Shown here one piece after another: positions 1 to 7,854 of a stretch of DNA of 22,113 nt; position 1 is the first letter of the stretch; each line of letters opens with the position of its first letter. The DNA comes from JABCPO02 sp052174015. Lineage in GTDB: Bacteria > Bacillota > Clostridia > TANB77 > CAG-508. Position numbers and translations under genes: made by a program. The stretch is taken from NCBI GenBank assembly GCA_052174015.1, contig JBQMXM010000013.1:1-22113 (forward strand). The letters run 5' to 3'. The notes below the pieces were generated by a model. That model searched no databases and was not told where the DNA came from. It saw only the letters and a program-made list of their open reading frames with translations.

Positions 1-36
1 CTTATAATATTACAAAACTATTAAAAAAACATCTCA

Positions 37-55
37 ATATATATATATATATATA
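37..55. repeat. AT dinucleotide run
   Basis: An uninterrupted alternating A/T tract of 19 bases lies upstream of the first gene. It is low-complexity DNA in a region that is almost entirely A+T. It could bend or melt easily near the promoter or vary in length between strains, but nothing in the sequence shows a function. Confidence 0.7.
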
Positions 56-76
56 GTAAATCAACACTTATGATAC

Positions 77-82
77 TATAAT
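77..82 (+). promoter_or_regulatory. Possible -10 box for the first pilin-like gene
   Basis: A perfect TATAAT lies 37 bases before the start codon of the pilin-like gene. No convincing -35 box is found 16-18 bases upstream. In DNA this AT-rich a TATAAT alone is weak evidence, so this is a candidate only. Confidence 0.35.
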
Positions 83-119
83 AAAAAATATAACAAAGTA
101 TATTAAAATTGGAGATATT

Positions 120-1505
120 ATGTATAAACAAAAGAGAAAACAAAAAAACAGTGGTATAACACTAATTGCATTAGTGCTTACAATAATAGTACTACTTATA
201 CTTGCAGGAGTTGTACTTAGTTTAGCACTTGGACAAAATGGCTTAGTGTTTAAGGCAAGAGAAACTAAACAAGAACAAGAAATAGCACAAGAAAAAGATA
301 GAATAATGACAGCATATGGAGCAACTTTTGTACATAAAAACGGAAAATATGATGAAAGTAGATTTAAAGATAATTTAATTAAAGAAGGTATATTTTCTAC
401 TGATGATAAATTAACAACAATATCTAATAGTCCACTTAAAATTGAACTTGTAAGAAAACATGAAGGATATACAGTAACATATACACTTGAAGATGGAGCA
501 ATAAAATATGAAAAATTAGCAGATAATACAACTACTAATAATACAATACCAAAGGATTTACAGGTAGGAGACACTATAATATATGACCCAACAAAAGGAG
601 TACTAGACCAATCTAAATTAAGTTATACTTCAGTAAAAGGTACTGCCAAAACAGGTGGTAATGGGTATGGTACTCAAAAAGTTACTGCTAAATCTACTAA
701 CAATGAGTGGATAGTAATATCAATTGCAAATAATCAAATAAAAGTAATGGCTAAAAATCCTATAGGAGATATAGAAGGTGGAGATGTTAATCTTTTTACA
801 TTTAAAAGTGGAATAGGCTGGCTATATGTAGAAGAAGAATTACATAAAGCATGTAGCATATATGGACATGGAAAAGGAACAGTAAAAACAATTACAACAT
901 ACAAAGTAGGTAATTATCAAGTGCCTGGTGAAGCTAAAACAAGAACATTAACAGGTTCAGGTGCAAGAAGTATGACAATGGAAGATATAGTTAAGATAAT
1001 GAAAGGTGATCAATATTCAAACTTTACAGATGCAGAAAAGAAAAAATTTTATTCTGATGAAGCATTAAATTCAAATACAAAAAGATATTACCCTACAATA
1101 ACTAGTGATGAAGAAAATGCAATTAGTAAAAATATTCAAAAATTCAATAATGATATTTTTGCTATAGATTTAGCTGCATATGATGAAGATTTAGTAACAG
1201 ATCAACAAGTAAAAGCAAATAAGGCTAAACTTAAAGCTGAGATTTTTAAAACACACGATTATGATTATTATATTGCTCATCGCTGTGTACATTATGCTCA
1301 TGGTAGTGATATGGGTGATAATATAAAATTTAATGTCATGGGGGTTAGAGAAGATGGATTATTCCCATTAGGTGGATATGACTATCTTATTTGTGTGGGG
1401 AATTGGATAAATGAAGATAAAGTAGTAAATTTTTTAAGACCAATAGTGTATTTAGATGGAAGTATGCTTGAAAAACAAAGTGAAGGAGTATGGGAAATAA
1501 AATAG
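120..1505 (+). CDS. Pilin-like (type IV prepilin N-terminus) surface protein
   Basis: A 461-residue protein. A basic Lys/Arg/Gln-rich leader of 12 residues ends in Gly12. It is followed by Ile-Thr-Leu-Ile and a hydrophobic helix to about residue 38, then a charged coiled stretch (about 45-65) and a long soluble region. This is the plan of type IV prepilins and pseudopilins, in which a prepilin peptidase cuts after the Gly and the helix anchors or polymerises the protein. The usual Glu5 is missing (Ala instead), as is common in clostridial members. The C-terminus has a Leu-Arg-Pro-Ile-Val-Tyr-Leu motif and ends in a Gly-Val-Trp segment, which I recall from surface proteins of gut Firmicutes. 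The start is set by GGAGAT at 111-116. A terminator follows directly, so the gene is probably monocistronic. The exact role (pilus subunit, adhesin) is not visible. Confidence 0.75.
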   Translation: MYKQKRKQKNSGITLIALVLTIIVLLILAGVVLSLALGQNGLVFKARETKQEQEIAQEKDRIMTAYGATFVHKNGKYDESRFKDNLIKEGIFSTDDKLTTISNSPLKIELVRKHEGYTVTYTLEDGAIKYEKLADNTTTNNTIPKDLQVGDTIIYDPTKGVLDQSKLSYTSVKGTAKTGGNGYGTQKVTAKSTNNEWIVISIANNQIKVMAKNPIGDIEGGDVNLFTFKSGIGWLYVEEELHKACSIYGHGKGTVKTITTYKVGNYQVPGEAKTRTLTGSGARSMTMEDIVKIMKGDQYSNFTDAEKKKFYSDEALNSNTKRYYPTITSDEENAISKNIQKFNNDIFAIDLAAYDEDLVTDQQVKANKAKLKAEIFKTHDYDYYIAHRCVHYAHGSDMGDNIKFNVMGVREDGLFPLGGYDYLICVGNWINEDKVVNFLRPIVYLDGSMLEKQSEGVWEIK

Positions 1506-1510
1506 GTTTT

Positions 1511-1542
1511 AAGAAAATGTATGTGTATACATTTTCTTTTTT
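1511..1542 (+). terminator. Rho-independent terminator after the pilin-like gene
   Basis: AGAAAATGTAT (1512-1522) and ATACATTTTCT (1527-1537) form a perfect 11-bp stem around a GTGT loop, extended by one A-T pair. A run of T follows at once. The next 50 bases are almost pure pyrimidine on this strand. Confidence 0.9.
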
Positions 1543-1612
1543 ATTATTATTATTTTTGTTTTGTTTTCTTTTCTTTTATTTTATTCTTTTCTCTATTGTA
1601 TATTTTATGTGT

Positions 1613-1641
1613 TTGAAAAAATATCTAAAATGAAGTATAAT
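1613..1641 (+). promoter_or_regulatory. Sigma-A promoter of hisS-ymdB
   Basis: TTGAAA (1613-1618), 17 bases, then TATAAT (1636-1641). The predicted start near 1648 leaves an untranslated leader of only about 17 bases before the hisS start. That leaves no room for a T-box or other long attenuator. Confidence 0.8.
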
Positions 1642-1664
1642 AATAAAAAGAAAAAGAGGTGAAT

Positions 1665-2921
1665 ATGTATCAAAAACCAAGAGGAACAAAAGACTTATAC
1701 GGAAAAGAAATGATATTAACACAATATATAGAAAATACAATAATAAATGTGTTAGAAAATTATGGATTTTCTAGAATAGACTTACCAACATTTGAAAGTA
1801 CAGAATTATATATTAGAGGTGTTGGAAATGACACAGATGTTGTTTCAAAAGAAATGTACACTTTTTTAGATAAATCAGATAGAAGTATGACATTAAGACC
1901 AGAAGGAACAGCAGGACTTGTGCGTGCATATATAGAAAACAGAATGGATATAGAGTTATCAGTACCTGTTAAATTCTATTATAGGTTACCAATGTTTAGA
2001 TATGAAAAAGTACAAAAAGGAAGACAAAGAGAATTTACACAAATAGGTGTAGAAACAATAGGGACAAAAGAAGCTTTAGCAGATTATGAGCTTATTGAAA
2101 TTTGTTTAAAGATTTTAGAAAAATTAAACATATCTGAAAATGTAAAATTAAAAATTAATTCTTTAGGTAATAAGGAAGTTAGAGAAAAATACAAATCAAA
2201 ATTAAAAGAATATTTAAAATTAAGAGAAGAAAAATATTGTTCAGATTGTAGACGTAGAATAGATACTAATATTTTAAGAGTATTAGATTGCAAGAATGAA
2301 AGTTGTAAACAAATGAATGTAGATGCTCCTAAATTAGTAGATATGTTAGATGGAGAGGATAAAGAACATTTTGAAGAATTAAAACAATATTTAAATGCTT
2401 CTCCATATAAAGATATATATGAAATAGATCCATTAATTGTTAGAGGACTTGATTACTATAATAGGACTGTGTTTGAAATAGTAGATGAAACAACAAAAGC
2501 AATATTAGGTGGTGGAAGATATGATGATTTAGTAGAAGAACTAGATGGACCAAAAACACCAGCAGTAGGTTTTGCTTTAGGAGTAGAAAGAATTAGAGAA
2601 ATCCTTTTAAATAAGCTGACAGATGAAGAAATATATGCTTTAGATAATAATATTGAATATATGGTTATTTGTGGTAAAAATATTAATAATAACATATATG
2701 CAAATAAGATACTAAATATATTAAGAGAAAAAAATATAAAATGTGTTACAGATATATATGGAAGAAGTTTTAAAGCACAATTCAAATATGCAAATAAGTT
2801 AAATGTTTCAAAAGTTATAATCATTTCTGAAGAAGATATAGCTAGAAATACAATGCAAGTTAAAAATATGGAAAATGGAGAACAACAAGAAATAACATTA
2901 GAAGAACTTAAAAATATTTAA
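1665..2921 (+). CDS. hisS: Histidine--tRNA ligase
   Basis: Cytoplasmic class II aminoacyl-tRNA synthetase that charges tRNA-His with histidine using ATP. The protein opens with the family's Pro-Arg-Gly-Thr-Lys-Asp element. It has class II motif 2 (Phe-Arg-Tyr-Glu followed by Arg-Gln-Arg-Glu-Phe), the histidine-binding Leu-Asp-Tyr-Tyr-Asn-Arg-Thr at 262-268, Gly-Gly-Gly-Arg-Tyr-Asp-Asp at 282-288, and motif 3 (Gly-Phe-Ala-Leu-Gly-Val-Glu-Arg). The rest is the C-terminal anticodon-binding domain. Length is 418 residues, close to the usual 420-430. I chose ATG 1665 because GAGGTGA (1656-1662) is correctly placed for it. An in-frame GTG at 1659 lies inside that ribosome binding site. It is co-transcribed with ymdB, 22 bases downstream. 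Confidence 0.97.
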   Translation: MYQKPRGTKDLYGKEMILTQYIENTIINVLENYGFSRIDLPTFESTELYIRGVGNDTDVVSKEMYTFLDKSDRSMTLRPEGTAGLVRAYIENRMDIELSVPVKFYYRLPMFRYEKVQKGRQREFTQIGVETIGTKEALADYELIEICLKILEKLNISENVKLKINSLGNKEVREKYKSKLKEYLKLREEKYCSDCRRRIDTNILRVLDCKNESCKQMNVDAPKLVDMLDGEDKEHFEELKQYLNASPYKDIYEIDPLIVRGLDYYNRTVFEIVDETTKAILGGGRYDDLVEELDGPKTPAVGFALGVERIREILLNKLTDEEIYALDNNIEYMVICGKNINNNIYANKILNILREKNIKCVTDIYGRSFKAQFKYANKLNVSKVIIISEEDIARNTMQVKNMENGEQQEITLEELKNI

Positions 2922-2943
2922 AACAGAAATGAGGTATAAGCAA

Positions 2944-3738
2944 ATGAATATATTAGTTATAGGAGATGTGGTAGGAGATTTAGGTCTTGAAGCATTAGAA
3001 CAAGGTATAACTAAAGTTAAAGAAAAATACAATATAGATTTTATAATCGTAAACGGAGAAAATGCAGCAGAAGGAAAAGGATTAACAAAACAAACTTTTG
3101 AAAGAATCAAAAATGCAGGAGCAGATGTTGTAACACTTGGAAATCATACATGGGCAAAAATGGATGTATTTAAAATAATTGGAGATAAAAAAATAGTAAG
3201 ACCTGCAAATTTACCTAAAAAATTACCAGGTAGAGGATATAGGGTATATAATGTGGGTGAAAATAAAATAGCAGTAGTAAACTTATTAGGAATGGCAAAC
3301 ATTGGAATCAACACAGAAAATTCATTTAATATAATGGAAAAAGCCTTACAAAATTTAAATGAATCTGCAGATATAATTATTGTAGATTATCATGGAGAAA
3401 CAACAGCAGAAAAAATAGCATTTGGTAAATATTTTGATGGTAAAATAACTGCAATTTTTGGAACACACACACATGTACAAACAGCAGATGAAATAATATT
3501 ACCAAACAATACAGCATATATAACTGATTTAGGTATGACAGGAAGTGATGCAGGTGTTTTAGGAATAAGAAAAGAAGTAGCGTTTAAAAGATTAACAACA
3601 ACATTACCTGAGAAATATCAACAAGAATTAAAAGGACCTAAAATATTTTGTGGAGCCATTATTGAAGTAGATGAAAACAAAAATGGTAAAATATTAACAG
3701 CTAAAAATATAATTAGAATTAGAGAATATTTAGATTAA
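2944..3738 (+). CDS. ymdB: YmdB-family metallophosphoesterase (2',3'-cyclic nucleotide phosphodiesterase)
   Basis: Bacillus subtilis YmdB hydrolyses 2',3'- and 3',5'-cyclic nucleotides with a di-metal centre and influences biofilm and motility gene expression. Starting at ATG 2944 gives 264 residues, the length I recall for B. subtilis YmdB. The metal ligands then fall at the known positions: Asp8, Glu39-Asn40, Asn67-His68 (Gly-Asn-His-Thr-Trp), His150 and His175/His177 (Gly-Thr-His-Thr-His). GAGGT at 2931-2935 serves this start. An in-frame ATG at 2929 overlaps that site and would add five residues. It is the second gene of the hisS operon; the usual neighbour rny is not seen. The active site is complete, so an active enzyme is expected. 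Its effect in this organism is inference. Confidence 0.95.
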   Translation: MNILVIGDVVGDLGLEALEQGITKVKEKYNIDFIIVNGENAAEGKGLTKQTFERIKNAGADVVTLGNHTWAKMDVFKIIGDKKIVRPANLPKKLPGRGYRVYNVGENKIAVVNLLGMANIGINTENSFNIMEKALQNLNESADIIIVDYHGETTAEKIAFGKYFDGKITAIFGTHTHVQTADEIILPNNTAYITDLGMTGSDAGVLGIRKEVAFKRLTTTLPEKYQQELKGPKIFCGAIIEVDENKNGKILTAKNIIRIREYLD

Positions 3739-3750
3739 TGTTTTTAGTAC

Positions 3751-3779
3751 TAGACAGATTTAAATTAAGATGTTATAAT
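3751..3779 (+). promoter_or_regulatory. rpsO promoter with extended -10
   Basis: TAGACA (3751-3756), a 17-base spacer, and TATAAT (3774-3779) preceded by TGT, an extended -10. The promoter starts 13 bases after the ymdB stop. The predicted transcript begins near 3786, leaving a leader of about 110 bases before rpsO. Confidence 0.8.
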
Positions 3780-3848
3780 ATGTTCATATTAAATGTAAAT
3801 ATTTCTTTTAATAATTACACTTTAATATATTCAAATATATTAAATTAA

Positions 3849-3881
3849 TCTATATAGTCCGGTGATAAACTGGTAAATAGA
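3849..3881 (+). promoter_or_regulatory. Candidate S15-binding leader hairpin of rpsO
   Basis: TCTAT (3849-3853) pairs with ATAGA (3877-3881) as an outer stem. CCGGT (3859-3863) pairs with ACTGG (3869-3873) around a GATAA loop as an inner stem. The inner stem contains a G-U pair next to a G-C pair, the motif by which S15 recognises 16S rRNA helix 22 and several rpsO leaders. The element ends 4 bases before the GGAGG at 3886-3890, so protein binding could block ribosome entry. Autoregulation by S15 is known for rpsO in several bacteria; assigning it here is inference. Confidence 0.55.
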
Positions 3882-3897
3882 GGATGGAGGAATTAAA

Positions 3898-4179
3898 ATG
3901 ACTAAAGAAAGAAAACAAGAAATAATCAAAAAATTTGGTAGAAACGAAGGAGATACAGGTTCTACAGAAGTACAAATCGCTTTATTAACAGAAAGAATTA
4001 AAGAACTTACAGAACATTTAAAAGTTCATAAAAAAGATAATCATTCAAAAGTAGGACTTTTAAAATTAGTAGGTAAAAGAAATAATCTTTCAAAATATTT
4101 AGCAAAAAAAGATTTAAACGGTTATATTGAATTAACTAATGAATTAGGAATCAGAAGAAATTTAGGTAATTTAAAATAG
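3898..4179 (+). CDS. rpsO: 30S ribosomal protein S15
   Basis: Primary-binding protein of the 30S platform; it binds 16S rRNA at the helix 20/21/22 junction. The 93 residues carry the family signature: Asp-Thr-Gly-Ser-Thr-Glu-Val-Gln followed by a four-helix protein with His-Lys-Lys-Asp-Asn-His-Ser and a Gly-Lys-Arg-Asn-Asn-Leu turn. B. subtilis S15 is 89 residues. The extra length is a C-terminal Asn-Leu-Gly-Asn-Leu-Lys tail after the usual Arg-Arg end. GGAGG at 3886-3890 sets the start. It has its own promoter and terminator, so it is a single-gene unit. In many Firmicutes pnp follows; here recD2 does. Confidence 0.97.
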   Translation: MTKERKQEIIKKFGRNEGDTGSTEVQIALLTERIKELTEHLKVHKKDNHSKVGLLKLVGKRNNLSKYLAKKDLNGYIELTNELGIRRNLGNLK

Positions 4180-4219
4180 TTTAAAATGATTTTTAAAACA
4201 AATTGAATTTAATTAAATG

Positions 4220-4241
4220 GGGCTTTTAAAAAGTCCTTTTT
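4220..4241 (+). terminator. Terminator after rpsO
   Basis: GGGCTTT (4220-4226) pairs with AAAGTCC (4230-4236), with one G-U pair and a TAA loop. TTTTT then ATTTTT follow. Confidence 0.85.
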
Positions 4242-4310
4242 ATTTTTAATATACAAATATCAAATATAATATATAAATGTATACAAATATATACAATTAA
4301 ATTTTGTATA

Positions 4311-4319
4311 TGATATAAT
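4311..4319 (+). promoter_or_regulatory. Extended -10 promoter of recD2
   Basis: TGATATAAT forms an extended -10 (TG, one base, TATAAT at 4314-4319). No good -35 hexamer lies 17 bases upstream, which is tolerated when TGn is present. The start codon is about 50 bases downstream of the -10. Confidence 0.6.
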
Positions 4320-4371
4320 GTTAATTACAATTATATGGTAATATAGTATTTTAATATAGAAAGGTGAAACA

Positions 4372-6549
4372 GTGGAAGAAATTGAAGGAAAAGTAGTTAA
4401 TATAGTATATGAAAATCCTAAAGGATTTAAAATATTAAATATTCAATTAAATAATGGAAAAATGTTAATAGTTAAAGGGATACTTCAATCAATAACATGT
4501 TCAGACTATATAATGTGTACAGGTACATATGTAGAACATGCAAGCTATGGAAGACAATTTAATGTTTCATCTTATATAAAGAAAGAGCCAGAACAAAAAG
4601 AACAAATTTTAGAATATTTGTCTTCAGGAATAATTAAAGGTGTAGGATTAAAATTAGCGCAAAGGATAATTGATAAATTTGGAAAAGAATCATTAAAAGT
4701 TATAGAGAATAGTCCAGAAGAATTAGCTACAATAGATGGTATAAGTTTAAATAAGGCATATGTTATTTCAGATGAATATATTAAGCAAAAACAATTCTTT
4801 ATATTACTAGAAATTTTAAAACCATATAATATATCAACAGAAGTAGCAAATGATATCTATTTAAAATATGGAGAAAATGCAATAACAATGTTAAATAAAA
4901 GTCCATATTCATTAATTAGTATGGCAAATAAGATAAAATTTACAGAAATAGATAAAATAGCATTAAGTAAAGGAATAGACATTAATGATATAGAAAGATT
5001 GGAAGCGGCAATTAAATATGCAATGAATTTAAGTGTACAGAACGGACATACATATGTAAATAAAAAAGAATTATTAGGTTTTGTAAATGTATTAACAGGA
5101 GCAGAACAAACATATATAGATGATGTTTTAAAAAATATGTGTAGTGAAAATTACCTGTATTATGATAAAGAAGATGATAAAATCCAACTAGAAGGTTTAT
5201 CAATAGCAGAAGAAGAAATAGCATTAATTAGTTCTAAATTATTAAATGGAAAGATAAAGAATATAAAGAATGTAGATAAAAAAATTAATCAATTAGAACA
5301 AGAATTATTAATAGAATTAACACCTGGACAAAAAGATGCAATTAAAACAGTTACTAAAAATGGAATTACAATAATTACAGGAGGACCAGGAACAGGAAAA
5401 ACAACTATTACTAAAGTATTAATAGAACTATTTAAAAATGAAAAATTAAAAGTAGAAATAGCAGCACCTACAGGTAAAGCATCAAAAAGAATTTCAGAAG
5501 TAACTAAGGAAGAAGCAAAAACAATACATAGACTTTTAGAAATATCAAAATATGAAGATAATATGCAAGAAGCAATATTTAAAGAAATTAAAGAACTTGA
5601 TTGTGATTTGTTAATTGTAGATGAAGCATCTATGCTTGATACATATATGTTAACATATATATTACGTTCAATTAGAAAAAATAGGAGACTTGTATTAATA
5701 GGGGATATTAATCAATTGCCAGCAGTAGGGGTAGGTAAAGTACTTGAAGATTTAATAGTAAGTAAAAAAGTTCCTACAATATATTTAACTCAAATATTTA
5801 GGCAAGCACAAAAGAGTAATATAATTGTAAATACACATAGAGTTAATAATGGAGAAAATATAGAGATTCAAACAGATAAAGACAAAATCCAAGACTTAGA
5901 GATAATACATGTTAAAGATTCAATAGAAATGTATAATGAAATGATTAGAATATTAAAAAATGAAAATAAGTCAGGAGATATATTAGATTTTTTCTATACA
6001 TCTCAAATATTAACACCTACCAAAAAAACTAATTGTGGAACCATAAGTTTAAATGAAGCTATACAAAAAGAATGTAATCTTTCTCAAAAAATTAAACAAT
6101 ATGGAAAAATAGAATTTAAAGAAAATGATAGAGTTATGCAAATAAAGAATAATTATGACTTATTATGGGAAAAAGGAAATTATTCAGGTATAGGTGTGTT
6201 TAATGGAGAAATGGGATGGATAAAATATATTGATAATATTACTGGAGATATTATAGTAGAATTTGATGATGGTAAAATTGCAAATTATAAAGGGAATTTA
6301 GAACAATTAATACATGCATTTGCTATAACAATTCATAAATCACAAGGAAGTGAATTTGAAACAGTAATATTATTATTACCACATGTAATATCTAAATTAA
6401 TGACTAGAAATTTATTATATACAGGAATGTCTAGAGCTAAAAAGAAACTTATAATTATAACTAAAGAAAATACAATAGAACAAATGATAAAAACACTTGA
6501 TAATACAACAAGAAATACATTGCTAGGAAAAGCATTAAAAAATATATAA
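4372..6549 (+). CDS. recD2: RecD2-type (RecD-like/TraA) ATP-dependent DNA helicase
   Basis: Superfamily 1B 5'-3' DNA helicase of the RecD2 class, which acts without RecBC in Firmicutes and contributes to DNA damage tolerance and replication-fork maintenance. The 725 residues contain an N-terminal OB/helix-hairpin-helix region typical of RecD2. Walker A Gly-Gly-Pro-Gly-Thr-Gly-Lys-Thr is at 337-344 and Walker B Asp-Glu-Ala-Ser at 417-420. A Gly-Asp-Ile-Asn-Gln-Leu-Pro-Ala-Val motif, a C-terminal SH3-like insert, His-Lys-Ser-Gln-Gly at 655-659 and Thr-Gly-Met-Ser-Arg-Ala with Arg688 follow. Start is GTG 4372, served by AAGGTGA at 4361-4367. It stops 10 bases before the U32 gene, so the two are probably co-transcribed. 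Confidence 0.93.
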   Translation: MEEIEGKVVNIVYENPKGFKILNIQLNNGKMLIVKGILQSITCSDYIMCTGTYVEHASYGRQFNVSSYIKKEPEQKEQILEYLSSGIIKGVGLKLAQRIIDKFGKESLKVIENSPEELATIDGISLNKAYVISDEYIKQKQFFILLEILKPYNISTEVANDIYLKYGENAITMLNKSPYSLISMANKIKFTEIDKIALSKGIDINDIERLEAAIKYAMNLSVQNGHTYVNKKELLGFVNVLTGAEQTYIDDVLKNMCSENYLYYDKEDDKIQLEGLSIAEEEIALISSKLLNGKIKNIKNVDKKINQLEQELLIELTPGQKDAIKTVTKNGITIITGGPGTGKTTITKVLIELFKNEKLKVEIAAPTGKASKRISEVTKEEAKTIHRLLEISKYEDNMQEAIFKEIKELDCDLLIVDEASMLDTYMLTYILRSIRKNRRLVLIGDINQLPAVGVGKVLEDLIVSKKVPTIYLTQIFRQAQKSNIIVNTHRVNNGENIEIQTDKDKIQDLEIIHVKDSIEMYNEMIRILKNENKSGDILDFFYTSQILTPTKKTNCGTISLNEAIQKECNLSQKIKQYGKIEFKENDRVMQIKNNYDLLWEKGNYSGIGVFNGEMGWIKYIDNITGDIIVEFDDGKIANYKGNLEQLIHAFAITIHKSQGSEFETVILLLPHVISKLMTRNLLYTGMSRAKKKLIIITKENTIEQMIKTLDNTTRNTLLGKALKNI

Positions 6550-6559
6550 AGGGGAGAAA

Positions 6560-7822
6560 ATGGAAAAAATACAAAAAGTAGAATTATTAGCACCAGCAGG
6601 TTCTTATGAAAAAGCAGTTATAGCATTCATATATGGAGCAGATGCAGTATATGTAGGAACACCAAATATATCATTAAGAACAAGAGCTAAAGTTGATGAT
6701 GATGAACTTGAAAAAATAATTAAATATGCAAAAGCACACAACAAGAAAGTATATTCAGCAATAAATATATATGCAGATGATGATCAATATGATGAAATAA
6801 TAAGTCAAGTAAAATATTTATCAAAAATGGATATTGATGGAATAATTGCATCAGACGGTGGAGTTGTAGATGTAATTAAAGAATATGCACCAAATATTCC
6901 AGTAAATATTTCAACACAAGCAAATACAATAAGTGGAAGAGCATGTTCATTTTGGGAGAAAAATGGAGCTAAAAGAATTATATTAGGACGAGAAATAAAT
7001 ATTGATAATTTAAGAAAAATAATGAAAAATAAGAGTAAAGACTTAGAAATAGAAGTTTTTGTACATGGTGCAATTTGTTTTGCTTATTCAGGAAGATGTT
7101 TTTTAAGTGATTATTTAGCAAAAAGAAGTGCAAACAAAGGAGATTGTGCTCAATGTTGTAGATGGAATTATAAAATGTATTTAGAAGATGTAAATAGACC
7201 AGGAGAATTAATAGAAGTAGAAGAAGATTCAAACGGAACAACACTATTATCATCTAAAGATTTATGCTTAATAGACGAATTAGAAGAATTGATTGAAATG
7301 GGTGTAGATAGTTTTAAAATAGAAGGAAGATTAAAAACAGAATATTATTTAGCAAGTATAATAAATACATATAGATGTGCAATAGATGAAATTTTAAAAA
7401 ATAAGCAATTAAAAGATAAAACAGAATATACTAAATATTTAGAAGAAATAGAAAAAGTAAAAACAAGAGAACTTACAAAATTTAATTTTAACATTAAAAA
7501 GAATTGGGATGTTGATGAGATACAAGACTTAAATGGAAGACAATATAATAATAATTATCAATATGGAGCATTAGTAGATAGCTATTTAGAAGATGAAAAA
7601 TTAGCTAAAGTATATATAAAAAACAAGATAAGTATTGGAGACACTTTAGAACTAATTGTTCCAAATATATTAAAACCATTAGAGTTTAAAGTAACTACAT
7701 TAAAAGATGTAGAAACATTAGAAGATATAGAAACAATAAATCCAGGAAAACAAAATCAAATGGTAATTTTGAATGTTCCTGTAGAAGTTAAAAAATATTA
7801 TGTTATACGTAGAAAAAAATAG
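6560..7822 (+). CDS. Peptidase U32 family protein, TrhP/YrrO-like tRNA hydroxylation enzyme
   Basis: The 420-residue protein is close in length to B. subtilis YrrO (TrhP2). It contains the U32 signature Glu-Val-Phe-Val-His-Gly-Ala-Ile-Cys at 165-173 running through Ser-Gly-Arg-Cys-Phe-Leu-Ser at 177-183. Cys173, Cys180, Cys196 and Cys199/200 form the conserved cysteine set thought to hold an iron-sulfur cluster. Although named peptidases, characterised members modify RNA: TrhP makes 5-hydroxyuridine at tRNA position 34 using prephenate, and RlhA hydroxylates 23S rRNA. Which substrate applies cannot be read from the sequence; length and a single-gene context near recD2 favour the TrhP2 type. 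GGGGAG at 6551-6556 sets the start. Confidence 0.88.
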   Translation: MEKIQKVELLAPAGSYEKAVIAFIYGADAVYVGTPNISLRTRAKVDDDELEKIIKYAKAHNKKVYSAINIYADDDQYDEIISQVKYLSKMDIDGIIASDGGVVDVIKEYAPNIPVNISTQANTISGRACSFWEKNGAKRIILGREINIDNLRKIMKNKSKDLEIEVFVHGAICFAYSGRCFLSDYLAKRSANKGDCAQCCRWNYKMYLEDVNRPGELIEVEEDSNGTTLLSSKDLCLIDELEELIEMGVDSFKIEGRLKTEYYLASIINTYRCAIDEILKNKQLKDKTEYTKYLEEIEKVKTRELTKFNFNIKKNWDVDEIQDLNGRQYNNNYQYGALVDSYLEDEKLAKVYIKNKISIGDTLELIVPNILKPLEFKVTTLKDVETLEDIETINPGKQNQMVILNVPVEVKKYYVIRRKK

Positions 7823-7854
7823 TTATATAATAACGGTTATATTATGGAGGTAAA

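Noticed and set aside
68..574. Reverse-strand reading frame of 168 codons with hydrophobic stretches
   Set aside because: It is antisense to the pilin-like gene and its hydrophobicity mirrors the Lys/Glu codons of the other strand. No ribosome binding site or family motif was found.
7825..7845. ATAACGGTTAT palindrome between the U32 and binding-protein genes
   Set aside because: The perfect arms are only 5 bases and no promoter or T-run goes with them. Chance is likely in this composition.
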